DNA of 64,000 nt from Ceratodon purpureus. Its lineage: Eukaryota > Streptophyta > Bryopsida > Pseudoditrichales > Ditrichaceae. A model generated the notes under the pieces. It was not told the DNA's origin, searched no databases, and saw nothing but the letters and a program-made list of their open reading frames with translations. Below, in pieces: positions 10,516 to 21,469 of this stretch. The stretch is taken from contig CM026423.1 in assembly GCA_014871385.1 (NCBI GenBank), positions 23,878,906 through 23,942,905 on the forward strand, written 5' to 3'. Each line of letters starts with the position of its first letter. Positions within the stretch are counted from its first letter, which is position 1. The position numbers and the translations under genes were made by a program.

Positions 10516-13104
10516 ATGGCAGCGATGGCAGCGGCGCACAGTGTAGCAGCGGGGACGTTGTTGGGGAACAAGGGTTTTGGCAGCCGGTTTGCAGGCGGGC
10601 AATTGGGTGCTAAGGGCGCTTCGAATGGCTCACGTGTCAGCTGTCGTGCGGCATTGACAATCCCCAAGGGCCGCGAGGAGCTTCTCGCCGAGGCGGAGAG
10701 GAGATGGGAAGCTGCGTTGGAGAGTCCTTTGGCCGGAGTCCAGTTTAGCCACGATGAATTCGCCGAAGCCCTTTCCAAGTACGACTTTAGCTTTGAAGTT
10801 GGCGACATGGTATGTGTGCTGGGCTTATCACTTGGGGTTTTCCAGAGTAGGCATTTTATGTAACAGTTTGTTTTGAGAAGAGTCTCGCAAATTGATTTGG
10901 CTGGCGTCGACCTCATGCTCGCAGGTCAAAGGTGTCGTTTTTAAGTCAGATTACAATGGGGCGCTCATTGATATCGGAGCGAAGGCACCAGCCTATCTGC
11001 CCATACAGGAGGCTTCCATTCTCAAGCTTAAAAGTGTGGAAGAAATTGGGCTTTTCCCTGGTTTTGAAGAGGAATTTGCCATAATTAGGGATGACGATGA
11101 CAATGGCCGCATGATTCTGAGTTTGAAGAAAATTCAATTCGACCTCTGCTGGGAGCGGTGCGCCCAAATGTTGGCCGATGACGTCGTTGTTAGAGGAACG
11201 GTAGGCTAATCGTTTGCCCGTAAATCCTCAAGCTCTTGGGTGAAATTATGAGCAACATCCGAATTTTCACGCTTTACGATTCTAGATGCGGTCAATGCTT
11301 GTTGTTATGGGTGACTATACATGCTGTTCATTTAACCTTGATACTAAACGAATTCGCAGAATTTTCTGTTTTATGCAAGAAAATGCTTCTGCCTAAATTT
11401 CCTTGTCGCTTACAGGGCTATCTTACTGTTTGGAATTAGACTGGAAGTATTCAGGACAACTGGAACTTGCGGATGGCTAGTGCTAAAATTCTGGTGCAAT
11501 CTATTTTAGAAATATGTTTTTGCACTGTTCGTTTTTCTTGTAATTCGTATGGTTCAGTGTGCCTGATATCCACATAGGCTGACCGTGCCGTTGGATCTCT
11601 GTTCGATATTTGTTTGAGTGCAGGTCGTATCAGCTAACAGAGGAGGATTGGTGGTACTCGTTGAGGGTTTGAGCGGCTTCGTTCCCTTCTCTCAGATCAC
11701 AGCTGTAAATCTACATCCATTCCGAATCTTGACATGAAGATTTTTTTTGGAATGCAGACAAGTCAATTGCGCACATTTAATTGTCCTTACTTACAGGCAT
11801 TTTCAAACGTGCCATTGTCTGATCGATTTGTAATCACTCATGTCAATGCATTCTGCCACTCATGAACCACTGTCATTTATTAAATAGTATTTGCCATGTA
11901 GTGAGTATTTGTCTCGCTTGGTCTTCCAGAGACAAAACCCTGAGGAACTTGTCGGTAAAGAGATTCCGCTGAAGTTTCTAGAGGTGGATGAAGAGCGCAC
12001 ACGTCTTGTCCTCAGCAACAGGAAGGCTCTTGCAGAGAATCAGTCTATGTTCGGAATTGGTTCCGTTGTTGTGGGAACTGTTCAAACCGTTAAGCCCTAC
12101 GGTGCTTTCATCGATATTGGTGGAGTCAGTGGTCTCCTGCACATCAGCCAAATTAGTCATGACCGCCTCACCACTGTAGAGACTGTTCTATCACCTGGAG
12201 ATAAATTGAAGGTACTCGCGTTGGTATCTTGCTGGTCTTTCTATTAGTAGGCTTCTTGAAGTGGCCCTGACGAAGTTTTGACTTCGATTTGTTAGATTGC
12301 ATTGTAGGATGTATGATATAGAAATGGGAAGCTTTCTTTTGCACTTTGCAATGACGTAACCGATTGGAGTAATTCTTTCTGGTTGGGCGCGCGCAGGTCA
12401 TGATCTTGAGCCAGGATAAGGACAGAGGTCGTATTAGTTTGTCCACCAAGAAACTTGAGCCAACACCTGGTGACATGTTGCGTAACCCACAGTTGGTGTA
12501 CGAGAAGGTGATGTAACTCTCCCTCGGCAACATTCTTTCGTGTCGTAATCGTTGTCTTATCATACCCCACCTATGGCTTTATACATGTTTCGCAAGAAAA
12601 TCTTTGAGCTTTAGGATTCTTTATATTTCTTCTGTATCAGTTTTTGAATACCCAAATTTAGCTGAACTTGCACGTGAACTGTGTGATTCTTTCTTGCCAG
12701 GCCGATGAGATGGCCAAGACATTTAGGCAAAGGGTTGCTCAAGCTGAAGCAGCTGCTAGGGCAGAAGAGTTGCGGTTACAGCAAGAGGTTTTTTTTCCAA
12801 CTTTGTTTGGTCTTGTCATGTACGATTTGATCCTGCATTGCTACTCGCTTCCGGGCATCTCCTTTGACTGTCTCAAGGGTTATTTGTATGTCAAGTTATT
12901 CTTTTTGTTTATTTTAGCACACATTACTCTGACGTTTATACGTTTAAATTTTGTTTTTGTAAATAATACCAGTATCTTACAAAACTTTGCCCTGTGCATC
13001 AGGTCGGATTTGGTGTTAGAAACGACTTCTCGACAGCTGATGACTCCTTGGGTTTAGATGAATTGAATCTGGACTTGGATGAAGTCTCCTCTTTGACTGA
13101 GTAA
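10516..13104 (+). CDS. RPS1: Plastid 30S ribosomal protein S1, nuclear-encoded, 7 exons
   Basis: Exons: 10516-10809, 10925-11200, 11624-11704, 11930-12211, 12397-12507, 12701-12787, 13003-13104. All junctions are GT-AG and phase 0, giving 410 residues, close to the 411 of spinach CS1. Residues 1 to about 45 are Ala/Gly/Ser-rich with few acidic residues, typical of a chloroplast transit peptide. Three S1 RNA-binding OB folds follow at about 94-163, 184-253 and 259-330. The third is the most canonical ([20 protein letters not shown]), and the LEPTPGDM segment after it is characteristic of plastid S1. The C-terminus has a short Ala/Glu coiled-coil and an acidic tail. The protein binds mRNA on the plastid small subunit during translation initiation. 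A second in-frame ATG lies three codons downstream at 10525. No frame damage is seen. Confidence 0.96.
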
Positions 13105-13960
13105 ATTTCAGATTCAATAGGAGTCCTATGCTCACCGTCATCCTTAAGCCCTTTTAATGCCACACTCCCTGATCTGAGTAGTGTGTAATCATTTTTGTAA
13201 TATGCTCAGAGAAAGAAATTCCGCAAGGTAGGTTACGAGTGCGATCAACATCTGGGAGTTTGCTGTTATCATGTATTTGTTTAGGTCAATTTATGATTAC
13301 TAAAATCAACGAGAACACAAGGTGTACATGTAAAGGTGACTGAACCATTAGGTTTCGGCCCACTATCAACTGAATGGATTTAACACTATGTAACTTCTGT
13401 TCCTGAAGATCTAAGACTAGGTAAACCAGCTGCACGTTGGCTCCCTTTTGGTTACTTATACCAGCCATGATGGAGAGTGGTTGTTGGTTGAGAGTTGTCA
13501 CTTGCCGAAACTCTTCATCTATGAGGACATGTTGATTCTGACAAGTCGGCCCATGTCCTTAAAGGATGAAGAGTTCAACTCAGTCCATCCCATGGCTAGT
13601 GTACAATGTATCAAGGATGAAGCGCTGAGATTTTCTGGACTAGCATTCTACCAAAATTCAATATGAGACACAATTCAGGAACGTTTCATTTATTACAGTG
13701 GAATCATTTCAGTGAGGGAGGTGGAACATTTTTTTCTTATTTCTTGAAAAGAAGTGAATTGTAACCATATTATAGAGCATAGTTTGTGAAGTATGGTAAT
13801 CGTAGTCACTTACAGTACAATTATGCATTTTATCAAGAGAAAGTAAATCCAGTTTTCACTGGGTCCTTTCACACACGATCTACTTCTAATCCCTACCGAA
13901 ACGGTATTTCGTGCAAAGGATTCGTCCTAGTTACGTGTGCTTCCAAGTAGGCAACTACTC
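13105..13960. other. RPS1 3' region and intergenic DNA
   Basis: Contains the 3' untranslated region of RPS1 (TGTAA-type signals near 13185-13200) and then AT-rich sequence without a supported gene. Confidence 0.4.
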
Positions 13961-14193
13961 AGGTAGAGGTCCCAAATGTCCCAGATGTTCCAGATGTCCT
14001 AGATGTCCCGTCTAAAAATCAGGTTTGCTCACTTGGGACAATGGTGGACAAAGTTTATACTTTTTGGATGGATTGCAAAGCTAGTACTAAGCCATCTCCA
14101 AAAAAAACATTTCTTGAAGAAGCCTATAATTTTCTATGAAATTTTAAGTATTTAGTCCAAGGGGGGCCGCTAACGGAATATATAGTCCTGGTG
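13961..14193. repeat. Dispersed repeat, copy A
   Basis: Begins AGGTAGAGGTCCCA and shares several blocks, in the same order and orientation, with 57192-57385: CAGGTTTGCTCACTTGGGAC, a TTTTTGGATGGA block, a run of A and a TCTATAATTT-type block. Copy A additionally has a 10-bp tandem expansion of CCAGATGTCC-like units at about 13971-14010. The first bases resemble the AGGT ends of the TA-flanked MITEs, but no inverted right end was found. Confidence 0.75.
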
Positions 14194-14198
14194 AATGC

Positions 14199-14240
14199 CC
14201 ACTTCCCACCAGTAGTTTGGAAACTACGGTGGTAAAGTGG
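14199..14240. repeat. Imperfect 20-bp-arm hairpin
   Basis: CCACTTCCCACCAGTAGTTT, a two-base spacer, then AAACTACGGTGGTAAAGTGG, which pairs at 17 of 20 positions. It lies between the dispersed repeat and the pogo-like element. Confidence 0.8.
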
Positions 14241-15159
14241 CTACCACTGTTGATTGCAAAAAAACCCAATTGCATTCACATGAAGAGGGAGGTTCAATGG
14301 TTTTTGTGGACTGGACGTTGGGAGGTGATGGGTGGTGTGGACCTAAGGTGAAAGCACCCATTCCTGATCGGGCAGCCATTCCTGATCGGGCATCTATTCC
14401 CGACCAATGCATGGGCACCCAAAACCGTGTACTTGCATTGGTTGCCGGTTTAGGGTGTTCTCTCTCTTGCTTTTGGCTGTGCACAAGGACAACAGAGCTC
14501 CTTTTCTCATTGAATCACGGTGGAGCTGTGATTAGAAATAGTACACCGCCTATATTTCCGCTGACTGTCTGTGGATGACGGCTGTGGCGTGCAGTGAGTA
14601 ACCAAATTGGGAAGCACCAATATCAAATTGGAGACACTTTAATGACGCTCACATGAGTTTGTTTTGGATGGATTAGAGGTTCCTAGATCATAGGTTTAGG
14701 TGTTCTCTGAAACACTTTCGACGTGCCAAGCATACTAGATTGGCATCCATCCTAAGTTGGAAACCATGCCTTTGACGTGTGGAATTTATAGGAAATACAT
14801 TCAATTCATGACTGCCATCATGAGAAAAAATCTACAAGCTTCATCATGCAATATAAGCCGGGAATGCTTTGCAAATCCAACATTCCAGTGTGTACATTGT
14901 TGCCACAAATTCTCAGTCCCAGAGCAACAGAGTCGAGCTCACTAAGGTGCAGTCACATGGCGTTGAGGCGTCGGTTTCAGTCAGGAGTGGTGAGCGACAG
15001 CGATCAGAGCACATGGGAAGAGGGCCGTCATAGTGCCGAGGACGGTGATAGTTCTGATGATAGTGATGTCCAGTTCATGTTCGGTGAAGAAGATGTGCCG
15101 CCTGAGCTCAGGGGTGGCGAAGGCATAAGAGAGTTAGAAGGTCGATTGGATGCTCCAAC

Positions 15160-16722
15160 ATGGATGTTGAGAATATAGGCGGTGGTGACTCCGACCTGTT
15201 CGTGGCAACCACTCCGGTAGAGCTCTTGCGTCGGCAGAGCACTTCTGCCATGAACCCGCATTTCAAATCGAGTCGCGTAGTTCAGACTTCACAGCGCGTG
15301 AGCTGCGTGCAGGAGAGGCTGTCCGGCGTGACTTCCCGCCGGCTGCGATCACGACAAAGACAGAGTACAAGTAACGTCGACGCTCTTCATGATATCAACA
15401 ACGGCATGAACGGGCAGCATGCAGAGGAGCTCGGTGGTCATGCACGTCACTTCGACAGCGCTCTCCGGAAGCCTGGCCAGAAGACTAGGGGATGGACTAA
15501 CGAACAGCTGGAGCTTGCGATGGAGGCCGTCGACCAAGGTATGCGTATCAGAACTGTGAGCGATTTATATAGGATTCTTGTTACATCCTTACGGGACCAC
15601 ATTTACGGTGTCACATTGGGACGTAAGAGAGGTGGTCAGTCCGTACTATCTGCGAGTGAAGAGAAACATGTGGTCGATTGGGTTCTGAAGTTGCAGGAGC
15701 TAGGGCACCCAATTTCATTGACTGCCTTAAGAATGAAGGTTGCGGAATTGTGCCAGGGCCGTGAAACTCCCTTCACAGATGGTGTTCATGGTAGGGGATG
15801 GATCCGATGGTGGAAGAGACGTCATCCTGAATTGGCATTGAGAGTGACTCAAGGATTAGAGACAAGTCGGGCACGTGGTTTATGCCCTGAGAATGTTGAA
15901 TCTTTTTATTCGAATGTACAGAAATTGTACGACGAAAATTCATACTCTCCCGACAGAATTTGGAATTGCGATGAAACAGGGGCTCAAGCTGGCCGGAATG
16001 GAGGGGCTTTAGTAATTGCGCGTAAGGGATCTCGAAGTGTGCATCAAGTGATGCCTGATGAAAGAGAATGGTTATCTGTACTTGTTTGTGTCAACGCAGC
16101 TGGAAATGCAATACCAAGTTTTTATGTTTTTAAGGGGAAGCGTTTCAGGAAGAACTATATTGAGAGGTGTGAGTCAATTGCGACGATGGCCATGCAGCCT
16201 CGTGCATGTATGATTGCGTTTTTTTTTGCGAAATGGTTGTCTTATTTTATTAAAGCCATTGAGCCACTTGGGGGAGTTTCACCTAATCGACGTCATCCTT
16301 TGATTCTTGACAGACATTGTTCACATGTATCTATTGATACAGTTCATGATGCTCGTAAGCATGGGATTGACTTGCTCATATTACCAAGTCATACATCCCA
16401 TGCTATGCAGCCACTTGATGTGTGTTTATTCAAGCCGTTTAAAAGTGCCTTCAAAGCTTACAGGGACTACTGGACATATAGGTCAGCTGGAAAGTCTGCG
16501 AAGAAAGAGAACTTGGTCCAGTGGGTAAGTTTGGCGTTGAGGAGGGCTCTAACAATGGAGAATATTCAGAAAGGTTTTGCAACTACTGGAATCTGGCCTA
16601 TCAACAATGGCGCCATGGCAGGGCGAATGGGACCATCAGAGGCATTTAATCTAGCAGCCCAAGTTGAGGATGCCTTGCCAACTATTCACATTAGAGTAGA
16701 AGAAATTGACGAAGCTGTCTAG
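15160..16722 (+). CDS. Pogo/Tigger-like (CENP-B-type) DDE transposase
   Basis: A single 520-codon frame. Residues of about 110-160 (WTNEQLELAMEAVDQG) match the CENP-B/psq-type helix-turn-helix. A second DNA-binding region with a WIRWWKRRHPEL motif follows, as in Tigger-type proteins. The DDE_1 catalytic core has aspartates at 271 (WNCDETG), 384 (ILDRHCSH) and 420 (MQPLDVCLFKPFK). The second motif normally reads LDGHxSH; here Gly is Arg. The transposase would bind the terminal repeats and cut and paste the element in the nucleus. Another ORF (14957-15178, MALRRRFQSG, acidic) overlaps the start by 19 bases in a different frame and may be the original N-terminus, separated by an indel or intron. 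Downstream of the TAG the frame continues (see next entry). Confidence 0.92.
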   Translation: MDVENIGGGDSDLFVATTPVELLRRQSTSAMNPHFKSSRVVQTSQRVSCVQERLSGVTSRRLRSRQRQSTSNVDALHDINNGMNGQHAEELGGHARHFDSALRKPGQKTRGWTNEQLELAMEAVDQGMRIRTVSDLYRILVTSLRDHIYGVTLGRKRGGQSVLSASEEKHVVDWVLKLQELGHPISLTALRMKVAELCQGRETPFTDGVHGRGWIRWWKRRHPELALRVTQGLETSRARGLCPENVESFYSNVQKLYDENSYSPDRIWNCDETGAQAGRNGGALVIARKGSRSVHQVMPDEREWLSVLVCVNAAGNAIPSFYVFKGKRFRKNYIERCESIATMAMQPRACMIAFFFAKWLSYFIKAIEPLGGVSPNRRHPLILDRHCSHVSIDTVHDARKHGIDLLILPSHTSHAMQPLDVCLFKPFKSAFKAYRDYWTYRSAGKSAKKENLVQWVSLALRRALTMENIQKGFATTGIWPINNGAMAGRMGPSEAFNLAAQVEDALPTIHIRVEEIDEAV

Positions 16723-17103
16723 GAGCCGGCCAACCCACAGGCACACCAATTCTACGTCGAAGTAGAAGGGCTCGAACTGTCGGAAACAGCACCTACGACC
16801 TTGGAGGCAGAAGATATGCGAGTAGAGGCTGAACAGGTTGCTGGGGACATGGAGGTGCCTCAAGCGCACCAGAGAAAATGTTGATCACATCCCTGCGTTG
16901 ACCATGCCGGATTGGGCTCATAAGCCTGGGGCACCTCTGTGGTCCCGAATCCTCCCCATGCAAGGTCGGACAGCATCCATCTCGCAAGTGCAGGACAGGT
17001 TGAAGGTATCGGAAGTTGCTGCCCGTATGTTCTTGCGACCTTGCGGCAAATTAGAAGTCACTGAACCTATCGAAATAGACTCTCTGAACTTCTCTCAAAG
17101 CTG
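16723..17103 (+). pseudogene. Disrupted C-terminal extension of the transposase
   Basis: After the TAG at 16720-16722 the same frame stays open for about 53 codons (EPANPQAHQFYVEVEGLELS) to TGA near 16884. A coding-like segment then resumes in another frame (DHIPALTMPDWAHKPGAPLW to TGA near 17103). This is best read as one former C-terminal domain broken by a nonsense change and a frameshift. Such tails vary in length in Tigger proteins, so the 520-residue product could still be the functional unit. Confidence 0.55.
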
Positions 17104-17639
17104 AAGGAACAAGGCCACGACTATTTCAGGAGTGAGTAGGCAGGGTTCAGATAAGGTCGGCATTGAGGTCCGCTGATTGCAGAAATGGTTCATTTCAAGG
17201 GTGGTTCATAGTAGCAATGACCGTTGGACTTGCGTACAAATGCAGTTGGCTTACAGTATCAGTGGTGCTTGATAAAAGGTGCATGCAGTGGCATTAATGG
17301 AACCCTTCTAGAATGGTTTCGGGTTCCAGCTGTGACAATGAAGTCCACTACTTTTCATCTAAAAGAAGGTGTTCACTGTGTGGATTTCACGTACTAAAAT
17401 AGACAACAATCATGTTCTCACTGGAATAGGAATAGTACACCCTCTTTGTTGGAATCCAATGCACTTAGAATTTTCACTTTGATGTGTAATTATGCCCTCG
17501 GAACAAGCAGTTCACTGATTTCGTCTCGATCATGGCTATTGATTTCTCATGGCTATTGAAAAAATTGTAACCACTCAAAATTTGTATGTGAAACCAAGTG
17601 TATTTTCTTATTCTGACGGGAATGGGTGCTTTCACCTTA

Positions 17640-18258
17640 CATGTTCACATCAAGAGTGGCCCATGCCACTCCGTTGCCACTTATGATAGGCGATCCACGC
17701 AACAGAATAGGAAGGTTTCACATCGCACTTGAGTTTCTGCCCAGGTGGTGCGTTCAGGCAGGACGAGCAGCGTCTGGTGGGCAGGGGCAACTTGATTGGG
17801 TGAGTCCATCTCTCTTGCGCACTCCTTCACTCTCCAGTTCCACTATTTGCTTCGTGCCTTCACATGCACACTGTGTCCTGCGCTAAGTCTCGACGATTGT
17901 TTCTATTTCATTATGTCTGAGACTCTGATGGCTTGTGATCTCCCTGCTCCGTTGCATTCCATGATCCAGTGGACCCATGATCCAGTGGCTCAGCAAAACA
18001 GTGTCACTGGGTCCACTTAGATAGAGAGAGAGATACAAAAGTGGAAATCTTGCAAACCAATTCACTAATGAGCTAATTCGTCAATTCAACCAGAGCACAT
18101 AATCCATGAAACAGTAGTGTTGCAAACAATTACCAAACCCATCACTCACACGTAAATTGCTTTCATACCACGCCCGTCATTTGGGGAGAGAAGAGGACAA
18201 GGAGCATCGATTGCAGCCTCGTTGGGTTGTTGTCTGCACCGATCGTCTCACTGCAGCC
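17640..18258. other. Intergenic and probable 5' region of the next gene
   Basis: Short ORFs only. The last 100 bases are GC-richer and probably hold the leader of the five-exon gene. Confidence 0.35.
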
Positions 18259-19882
18259 ATGCAGGTTCTGTGTTGTCAGCCTGGCTATGGTTATGGCGGC
18301 TACCATGATGTTCTCCCTCAGCCGTCAAGGAACCCATCTGTACGGTTGGCAGGTGCGTTGGAATTCGTTTTTGTTTCATTTGCAGCTGCTTTCTTTACTG
18401 GGTTATGTGCAAGATGGGGAGGTATGGTGTCATGTGGTTGTTTCTTGGTTATGTAGAAGGGTGTGTGATGGTGCAGTGGCAGGGAGAGTTTTGTGGATTC
18501 AACGACAATGGGGTCAGTGACGACAAGGGGTCGGTGCTCTACGTCGGTGTGATCGGAGTTTGAGAGTTTGTAGCGATCGCAAAATTGATGTTTGTGTATG
18601 ATTATTTAACTTGGGATGCGCTGTGTATAGCAGGTCTTTTGGTGGTGGTTTCCTTGATCATGGTTGTGAGACGTTATGGTCGTAAATGGCGCATGTATCG
18701 ATTTGTTTTGGTTTTGGAGCTGGTTTAGTGGATGTTCTGGTATTGTGGAAGGCGTATGATGTTTAGGTCAATGTTTTGAATCCATTTCTATCTTTGATTG
18801 TGTTTTTGACGATTAGGGTTTGAGTTGAAGGAGAGCTAAATGGCACGTGACATTCTTACGCAGTCCCTGCGCGGTCGGCATGCGGTTCTTGGTGTGATGC
18901 CAATGCAGCGCAGCGTATCACTGTGGGAAGCATGGGACCTTTCCACAAATGCCTTGAGAATTTTCAAGCCTCCCAGGACTTCCTTCCTTCTTTCTCATTC
19001 GCAATGCCTTCAGTCTCGCCGCTGCTCGCTGTCAAAGTGCACCTACAATTCGATAAGGTGTTGTTGTTTGCCATTAAATCCTAATGTGCTGTTAGTTCAG
19101 CTTGTGACGATGAGATATGTTTGTTATGAGATGGAAATGGGCTTTGATCTTGGTTTGGATGTTAGGTTCATCAAATTGAAACATAGGGTTGGTAGTTTTG
19201 GCTTTGCATGAAACGTTGTTTTTGGCTGGTTTGACCTACCCAGTTTTGTAGATCTCTTGTATTTGAAAGACGGTGTTGCTGGCTGACGGTTTTTGTTGTG
19301 TTGAAACAGTCGATGAACAATGCCTTGTCTACGAAAGTGAAGGTCAAGGCAAGTTTCAAGGTATGTTTTCTTTCTCAGCGTTTTGTCATGTGGGGTTTTA
19401 GTAATTATTTAATTCAGTCTGCATATATATAACATAAATATTTAATTCAGTGTTTTGAGAAGTTCTCATGTATGGTGAAAAGGCTGATCAAATTGTTTCT
19501 GAGGGTGTTGTAACGCTTTAACATTGTATGGCAGATTGGAAGGATAGGATTGAACAAACAACTGGAGTACCTCACAAAAACAAGACAGGATTTCGTTGGT
19601 CTGGTTGGAGAAGGGAAAACAACAGAAATCTTTGCCAAGGTGTTCTGGTACATCACAATTGTGCGGTGAGAATCAGTTTGTTGTCCGGAATGTTGAATTC
19701 TTGGTGAGTGTGATTGTGTGTTGAGTTGGAATTGAGATTGTTTTGTATTGAGAACAATCTGTCGGATGTGTTGAATAGTGATGTTTGCCCCATGATTTTT
19801 CAGTTTTTTGCATTTTTCATGAGATGTTTTGTTTGGCTTGGAACAGGTTGTTACTCCGAATATGTTTAACATGGGATTGTAA
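18259..19882 (+). CDS. Unrecognised five-exon gene, 144-residue protein
   Basis: Exons: 18259-18352, 18909-19057, 19310-19360, 19535-19639, 19847-19882. All four introns are GT-AG and the phases agree (1, 0, 0, 0), giving an uninterrupted 144-codon frame. The start ATG is in a fair context (GCAGCCATGC). The N-terminus is short and Gly/Tyr-rich (QPGYGYGGYHD). The middle reads SFAMPSVSPLLAVKVHLQFD and then SMNNALSTKVKVKASFK, an alternating basic/hydrophobic pattern suggestive of beta strands. The last part is LVGEGKTTEIFAK. I do not recognise the family, and alternative donors near 19639-19673 would change the C-terminus. The agreement of several independent splice sites is the main evidence that this is a gene. 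The larger ORFs within intron 1 are shadows. Confidence 0.5.
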
Positions 19883-21469
19883 CAGGCAAAATAGCGACAT
19901 AGTAATCTAGAGATAATGTAGATTAGACGTACGCTAGGATATAGATTTTACGACGTGATGGCGAAATGTTCATTGTACCCATATTATGGAATGTAAATGT
20001 TAACAACAATTTGAGCTTATATGTTTATTCCATTGAGATGTTTTTTTCTTGAACCTCAGATCTATTACAGGTCAACATCTGGCCTAAATGTAAATAAACT
20101 AATAAAATTTGAATACGTCAATTTACATTTGGTTCAATTATATATCTACGGGATCAACCATGCTCTCATAGATTCCACCACATCTATGGAATCAACCATA
20201 TAATGCTAGATTCCACAGTAAAGTTTCACGAACAAAACCAAGGCAAATCAAGACATATCTGTCTATTCGACGTGGGGACAAGACGTCCAATTTAAGAGGA
20301 CATCCAAGAGAATTCTCTTTGAAATCTCTTCTCCAGGGCTACATTTTCCTTGTAGTGTTGATACCCCCCATGAGGTCCAGCGGAAATCAAGATTGACACC
20401 CGACTCCCTGGATTGACACCCGGTCATTCGATGCCCTTGACAATCAGGTAGCCCCCCTGCCTACGTGTCGCTCCAGTCAGCACACAATCCACGTCGACTG
20501 TCCTACGTGACACACTCCCTGACAGCCCACATTGGATAAAGTGAAGTCACTACCCTGCGTCCGAAACAACTTGTGCGATTCAAGACCTCCGAGCAAGTGA
20601 ATTCTCTTCCCCACTACTTGGTTAACCCCACGATTTTCTAGTAGTGCATTATTTTATTTTATTTTTGGTGCACATGATTAAGCTTTCATGTTCCTCACAA
20701 AATTGTTCTCTAATTCTCTCTTTGCCGACTTTGGTTTTCACAAGTGTAGGTTGTCTACACTACAATGAGTCAACGCAATTTGTACTGTAGATGTAATGGG
20801 AGTCTGTGTGTGATTAGTGCAACTTTTTTAAATGGAGGCCACCTTCAGTTTCGTCAATGTTCCTGTGAATGGCATTTAGGATTGTCATAACGGACAGACA
20901 TGGGCCAAATCTGGCGGACCGGACGGCACTTTGGACAGAGTGACCGGTCGGTCCTCTACATTTATCGGACATAGCGGTCTGCTAAAAAAACAATTATAGG
21001 TATATAACTTCAATATGTGCAAGATAATCTTCAATATATGCAAGATTGGGTCGGTCAATCCTAAGTCTTGGTCAATGGGACCTCCTTTCACGGTCTGACC
21101 CCTAACGGACGGACAAGCGGACCGGACAGCACTTCGGACGGGGAGGTCCTGTGAGCAACCCCATTGGCATTGGGAATTCCAAGTATTGAACTCTTTTGTC
21201 CTCGTTTTTTGATACACAATTGTAGAAGTTTTGGCATGAATCTCCACACCGTCCTCTCAAATGTAATAGCTTTTAGTGTCTGGATGTTGCCATTGCTGTT
21301 GAATAGCAATGACGCATTTTTCTGCAAGCTTTGGTGGAAGCCGATGATGGTGAGGAGGATCCAATGTTGGCTTTAGTAGAAAATTGGGGAGGACAAGTTT
21401 AAGATGCATAGAATGAAATGGGCGCAACTCTAAACCGTTTCAGGTTATTTCTATCCTTCAACTTCATAG
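19883..21469. other. Intergenic with a direct-repeat pair
   Basis: No gene seen. Around 20390-20425 the phrase GATTGACACCCG occurs twice. A 23-base direct repeat at 20914-20936 and 21117-21139 is listed separately. The segment may contain the left part of the Harbinger-like element, whose exact end I could not find. Confidence 0.35.
20914..21139. repeat. Pair of 23-bp direct repeats 203 bp apart
   Basis: GCGGACCGGACGGCACTTTG and its near copy (21 of 23 bases matching over the full repeat) bracket an interval rich in CGGAC/GGTC words. It looks like the remains of a small transposon or its subterminal region rather than anything coding. Confidence 0.7.

Larger units (their letters stand above)
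14346..17637 (+). mobile_element. Autonomous-type pogo/Tigger-like DNA transposon, 3.3 kb
   Basis: The left end AGGTGAAAGCACCCATTCC is repeated exactly in inverted orientation at the right end (19 of 19), and TA flanks each end (14344-14345, 17638-17639). The left subterminal region carries a tandem of ATTCCTGATCGGGCA-like units. The element contains a CENP-B/pogo-type transposase (15160-16722, with disrupted continuations on both sides). TA duplication, short inverted repeats and a DDE_1 transposase together are the hallmark of the pogo branch of Tc1/mariner. The intact inverted repeats argue for fairly recent insertion, while the stop and frameshift in the 3' part of the coding region suggest this copy is no longer fully functional. 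Confidence 0.9.

Noticed and set aside
10209-10916. Minus-strand 235-codon ORF
   Set aside because: Antisense to RPS1 exon 1 and its GC-rich flank; the sense strand encodes a well-supported protein.
14224-14578. ORFs on both strands around 14.2-14.6 kb
   Set aside because: They run across the boundary and left terminal region of the pogo-like element; repeats (IPDRA) come from subterminal motifs.
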